Shown piece after piece: positions 38,870 to 41,442 of a stretch of DNA of 41,442 nt. The notes beneath the pieces were generated by a model, which was given only the letters and a program-made list of their open reading frames with translations, searched no databases and was not told the origin of the DNA. Position 1 is the first letter of the stretch. The number at the start of each line of letters is the position of its first letter. Position numbers and translations under genes: made by a program. Origin of the DNA: Pseudomonadota bacterium (GTDB taxonomy: Bacteria > Pseudomonadota > Gammaproteobacteria > Burkholderiales > Burkholderiaceae_C); NCBI GenBank assembly GCA_021805825.1, contig JAJZEC010000036.1, positions 1-41,442 of the forward strand. Direction: 5' to 3'.

Positions 38870-39777
38870 ACGCTCCCGCCAGCACACCCCCGGCCTCCCC
38901 GCCGCCGAAAAGGCGCAAGGGCCTCGGCCTCGGCCTCGACGCCCTGCTCGGCGCCGGCGGCGCCGACATCACCTCGGCCACCGCCATCTCCTCGCTGCCT
39001 CTGGAGTCCCTGGTGGCCGGGCGCTACCAGCCGCGCAGCCGCATGGACGAAGGCGCGCTGTTCGAACTGGCCGAAAGCATCAAGGCCCAGGGGGTGATGC
39101 AACCCATCCTGGTGCGTCCGCTGCCGTCCGGGCAGTATGAAATCATCGCCGGCGAGCGTCGCAGCCGCGCCGCGCGCCTGGCCGGGCTTGACCAGGTTCC
39201 GGTGCTGGTGCGCGAGGTGCCCGATCACGCCGCGCTGGCCATGGCGCTGATCGAGAACATCCAGCGCGAAGATCTGAATCCCCTGGAGGAGGCTCAGGGC
39301 ATCCAGCGACTGATCGCGGAGTTCTCCTTCACCCACGAGCAGGCGGCGCAGGCCGTCGGGCGTTCCCGCGCCGCGGTCAGCAACCTGCTGCGCCTGCTGC
39401 GCCTGGTTCCCGCGGTGCAGGACATGCTGCTGGCCGGCGATCTCGAGATGGGCCATGCGCGCGCGCTGCTGGCGCTCGACGGAGCCGCGCAAGTGCAGGC
39501 CGCGCAGCAGGTGCATGCCCGACGCCTGTCGGTTCGCGACACCGAACGCCTGTGCGCCCAGGCGCAGCGCCCGCCGGCGGCCGCGCGCGCAGCCAGCCCG
39601 CCTCCGCAAGCCCGGGATCTCCTGCGCCTGGAGGACGAACTCGGCGAGCACCTGGCTGCCCCGGTGCACATCCACGCCCGGGGAGCGGGCGAGCGCATGC
39701 GCGGTCAGATCCGCGTCGACTTCCACTCGCTGGAGGAACTCAACGGTTTGATCGAACTGTTGCGCAGAAGCGGCTGA
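38866..39777 (+). CDS. parB: Chromosome-partitioning protein ParB
   Basis: The protein has 303 residues. The N-terminus has the ParA-stimulating basic stretch KRRKGLGLGLDALLG. The CTP-binding domain carries the family box GERRSRAARLAG at 96-107 (arginines for the CTP phosphate) and ALIENIQREDLNPLEEA. The central HTH is FTHEQAAQAVGRSRAAVSNLLRLLRL, and the C-terminal dimerisation domain ends LEELNGLIELLRR. It binds parS (35343-35358) and slides as a CTP-dependent clamp. It is the last gene of the operon; the end of the transcript is not obvious on this strand. Confidence 0.96.
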   Translation: MNAPASTPPASPPPKRRKGLGLGLDALLGAGGADITSATAISSLPLESLVAGRYQPRSRMDEGALFELAESIKAQGVMQPILVRPLPSGQYEIIAGERRSRAARLAGLDQVPVLVREVPDHAALAMALIENIQREDLNPLEEAQGIQRLIAEFSFTHEQAAQAVGRSRAAVSNLLRLLRLVPAVQDMLLAGDLEMGHARALLALDGAAQVQAAQQVHARRLSVRDTERLCAQAQRPPAAARAASPPPQARDLLRLEDELGEHLAAPVHIHARGAGERMRGQIRVDFHSLEELNGLIELLRRSG

Positions 39778-39782
39778 ACGAC

Positions 39783-39809
39783 AAAAAGAGGCTCACCAGG
39801 AAAGTGAGC
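39783..39809 (-). terminator. Intrinsic terminator of the FIST gene
   Basis: Read on the minus strand, GCTCAC (complement of 39804-39809), a 7-base loop, and GTGAGC (complement of 39791-39796) are followed by CTCTTTTTGT. It lies immediately after the FIST stop at 39812. GTGAGCGCTCAC (39804-39815) is itself a 12-bp palindrome that reaches into the stop codon. Confidence 0.75.
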
Positions 39810-39811
39810 GC

Positions 39812-41005
39812 TCACATTGAAGGGTCGGAGGCAAACACCCGGAGCACCGAGCTGTAGGCATGCAGCGCGCCGCCCGAGACCTCGCCCGCGGCCCGGAAGC
39901 CGAGCAGAGGCACGTCGCCGAGCTGGCTGCGCACCAACTGGCGCTCGGCCCGATGTGCCGCCTCGCTGCGCCCGGCGCAACTGATGAACACCGCGCCGCG
40001 CATGGGCTGCGTGGCGTGTCGATGGCCGGCCTGCGCAACCACCTGTCGGCGCTGCTCGATGTCCTCGCGCACCTCGGTGCACAGGCGCAACAGGTCGCGC
40101 AGCGATTCCTGCTGTTCCCGACGGCAGAAGCGCAAGCGCATCCCCGGCTGCGGCTCCGCGGCCAGCGCCACGCCCTGCGCCCGCGGATCGATGCCGATCA
40201 GCCCGCGCAACACCGCCGACTGCGGCGATCCCGGGGGCGTCTGCTGCGGCCACGACAGACCGACGACGACCTCGCGCAGACTGGGAACCAGTGCGCGCCA
40301 CTGCTCGTCTTCGCGCTCGCTCCGCGCCTGCCCGAGGTCGTCGAGCAGCGCGCCCAGCGCGGGCTGGCCGTCGAGGGCATAGACCACGTTGTCGGCACAG
40401 CGGGTCACGGTACGCGCCGGGCCGACCGCCTGCAGGCCCTGGCTCAAACCCCCGAGCAGGCTCACGCGGGAGGACAAGGCCAGCCCGGACACGCCGCCGC
40501 GCAGGGCCGCATCGGCCAGCTGCAGGCTGCCGCAGGGTGCCAGCACCCCACCCCAGGCATCGCCGCTGGCGGTGCGCGCACCCAGCTCCGCCAGCAGTTC
40601 ATCGAGTTCGTCCTCGCCGGAATCGCCATGCACCAGCGCCGTGTGCGCGCCGCGCCAGCCGCGCGACACGGCCGGAAGTGGCTGAAGCCCCGAGAACACG
40701 CGGAAGTCGCGCTGCGCAAGCTGCAACAGCATCACTCCCACCGAGGCATCGACGATGCCCTGATCCGCGCCGGCGAACACATGCGCCACCTCGGCGCCAA
40801 CCCAGTGCGCGACCCCGAGGCGCGCGCGCAGATCCTGCAGCAGCCGCGGGCCCGGGGGTGCGAGTCCGGGCTGCAGATACACCAAGCCCAGGTTGGGCCG
40901 CGTGACGGTTCCGGCTCGCGCACGCGCGGCCGCGACCTGCCCGGCGATGGCGTCGAGCGCCTGCGGCCAGTCCGGCGACGAAGAGTGGGCGGTGATGAAA
41001 CGCAT
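39812..41005 (-). CDS. FIST-domain sensory protein
   Basis: The protein has 397 residues from ATG 41005; a GTG at 41044 would add 13. The start MRFITAHSSSPDW is the usual opening of FIST_N. FIST_N continues with LGLVYLQPGLA and VGVMLLQLAQRDFRVFSG. FIST_C covers the C-terminal third, with PQSAVLRGLIGIDPRAQGVALAAEPQPG, the QESLRDLLRLC helix, and the terminal GAVFISCAGR ... FRAAGEVSGGALHAYSSVLRVF pattern. FIST proteins are cytosolic sensors proposed to bind small ligands such as amino acids, usually paired with signalling domains; none is fused here. It converges on parB and is followed by its own terminator. Confidence 0.88.
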   Translation of the reverse strand: MRFITAHSSSPDWPQALDAIAGQVAAARARAGTVTRPNLGLVYLQPGLAPPGPRLLQDLRARLGVAHWVGAEVAHVFAGADQGIVDASVGVMLLQLAQRDFRVFSGLQPLPAVSRGWRGAHTALVHGDSGEDELDELLAELGARTASGDAWGGVLAPCGSLQLADAALRGGVSGLALSSRVSLLGGLSQGLQAVGPARTVTRCADNVVYALDGQPALGALLDDLGQARSEREDEQWRALVPSLREVVVGLSWPQQTPPGSPQSAVLRGLIGIDPRAQGVALAAEPQPGMRLRFCRREQQESLRDLLRLCTEVREDIEQRRQVVAQAGHRHATQPMRGAVFISCAGRSEAAHRAERQLVRSQLGDVPLLGFRAAGEVSGGALHAYSSVLRVFASDPSM

Positions 41006-41113
41006 CGCGGTGATCCGGAAGCTCTGCTCCTCCTCGGCGGGCACGGCTGACCGGCCGCCGGGGGAGCGTCCGATGCTAGCAGCCCACCGCCACCCCGCGC
41101 CCGCCTCTGCCGC

Positions 41114-41442
41114 TCAGGCCCGGCCCGGGCGCTTGCGTGCCGCGGCGGCGGGAGCCTTCGGGCGCGCCGGCGCCTTGCGCGCCGGCTGCGAAGTGCTTCG
41201 GGCGGCGGCGCGGGAGCGTGGCGCGGGAGCATGTTCGGCTCCGGAGCCGGATCCCGACGCGGCTTCGGCCTGGCGCCCGGCTGCGGGCTGCATCTTCGGC
41301 CACGGACTTTCGCGCAAGGCCTCGGTGGCGAGCTTGCCGAATTGCTCGCTGACCACACCCCACCATTGCATCGGGTCGATCAGACCGGGGATGGTCGCGC
41401 GGGCGCCGTCGCCGGGCGCCGGCTCCGCTGCCTGCTCGCCGG
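41114..41442 (-). CDS. PhaM-like polyhydroxyalkanoate granule regulator, C-terminal part
   Basis: The frame is open to the window edge without a start, so only about the last 108 residues are seen. IPGLIDPMQWWGVVSEQFGKLATEAL is the conserved element seen in PhaM-type proteins of Burkholderiales. A long Ala/Pro/Arg/Lys-rich tail follows (KAPARPKAPAAAARKRPGRA), resembling the histone-like DNA-binding C-terminus of PhaM. PhaM links polyhydroxybutyrate granules to the nucleoid and activates the PHB synthase. The remainder lies beyond 41442. Confidence is limited by the short visible part. Confidence 0.7.
   Translation of the reverse strand, partial: GEQAAEPAPGDGARATIPGLIDPMQWWGVVSEQFGKLATEALRESPWPKMQPAAGRQAEAASGSGSGAEHAPAPRSRAAARSTSQPARKAPARPKAPAAAARKRPGRA

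Overview
The window reads as a high-GC betaproteobacterial chromosome, most likely order Burkholderiales. Supporting signs are the order mnmG-rsmG-parA-parB with a consensus parS, a PhaM-type polyhydroxyalkanoate granule regulator, the fused DUF3683 FAD/Fe-S dehydrogenase, and methionine synthase encoded as two genes. The genus cannot be fixed from the sequence.

Positions 1-9456 are the right-hand part of a laterally acquired defence island, less GC-rich than the rest. One rightward operon encodes the C-terminal part of a DUF3883 helicase-type protein, a small protein with an apparent frameshift, a DUF1156 DNA methyltransferase, an unknown 120-residue protein, a DUF499 ATPase with an N-terminal Swt1-like HEPN domain, and an unknown 152-residue protein. 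The island ends abruptly inside comM: only about the last 215 codons of comM remain, so comM was the integration site. Three copies of an 11-bp repeat, two of them forming a 26-bp perfect palindrome, lie within 50 bp of the junction. The left end is outside the window.

Positions 10129-24141 hold metY with an overlapping AraC-type regulator, a divergent outer-membrane factor / membrane-fusion protein / RND pump operon, the two halves of methionine synthase, and a PCuAC copper chaperone. metY (homocysteine synthesis) and the metH halves (homocysteine methylation) are successive steps of methionine synthesis. The metH halves are separated by an ArsR-type regulator overlapping the first half and by a cyclic-nucleotide-binding gene on the other strand.

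Positions 24245-35245 are mostly household and transport genes: a 1330-residue FAD/4Fe-4S dehydrogenase coupled to a HIT protein; hemN behind an FNR-type box and divergent from kup; a MoxR/Lon-like AAA ATPase coupled to a MarC protein; a structured leader ending in a strong intrinsic terminator before a TSUP permease; and a DUF2892 membrane protein.

Positions 35343-39777 carry a perfect 16-bp parS directly upstream of mnmG-rsmG-parA-parB, whose four genes overlap by 4 bp each. This marks a chromosome-segregation locus, normally close to the replication origin. A FIST sensor protein and the 3' end of a phaM-like gene close the window on the minus strand. No tRNA, rRNA, CRISPR array or intact insertion sequence was seen.
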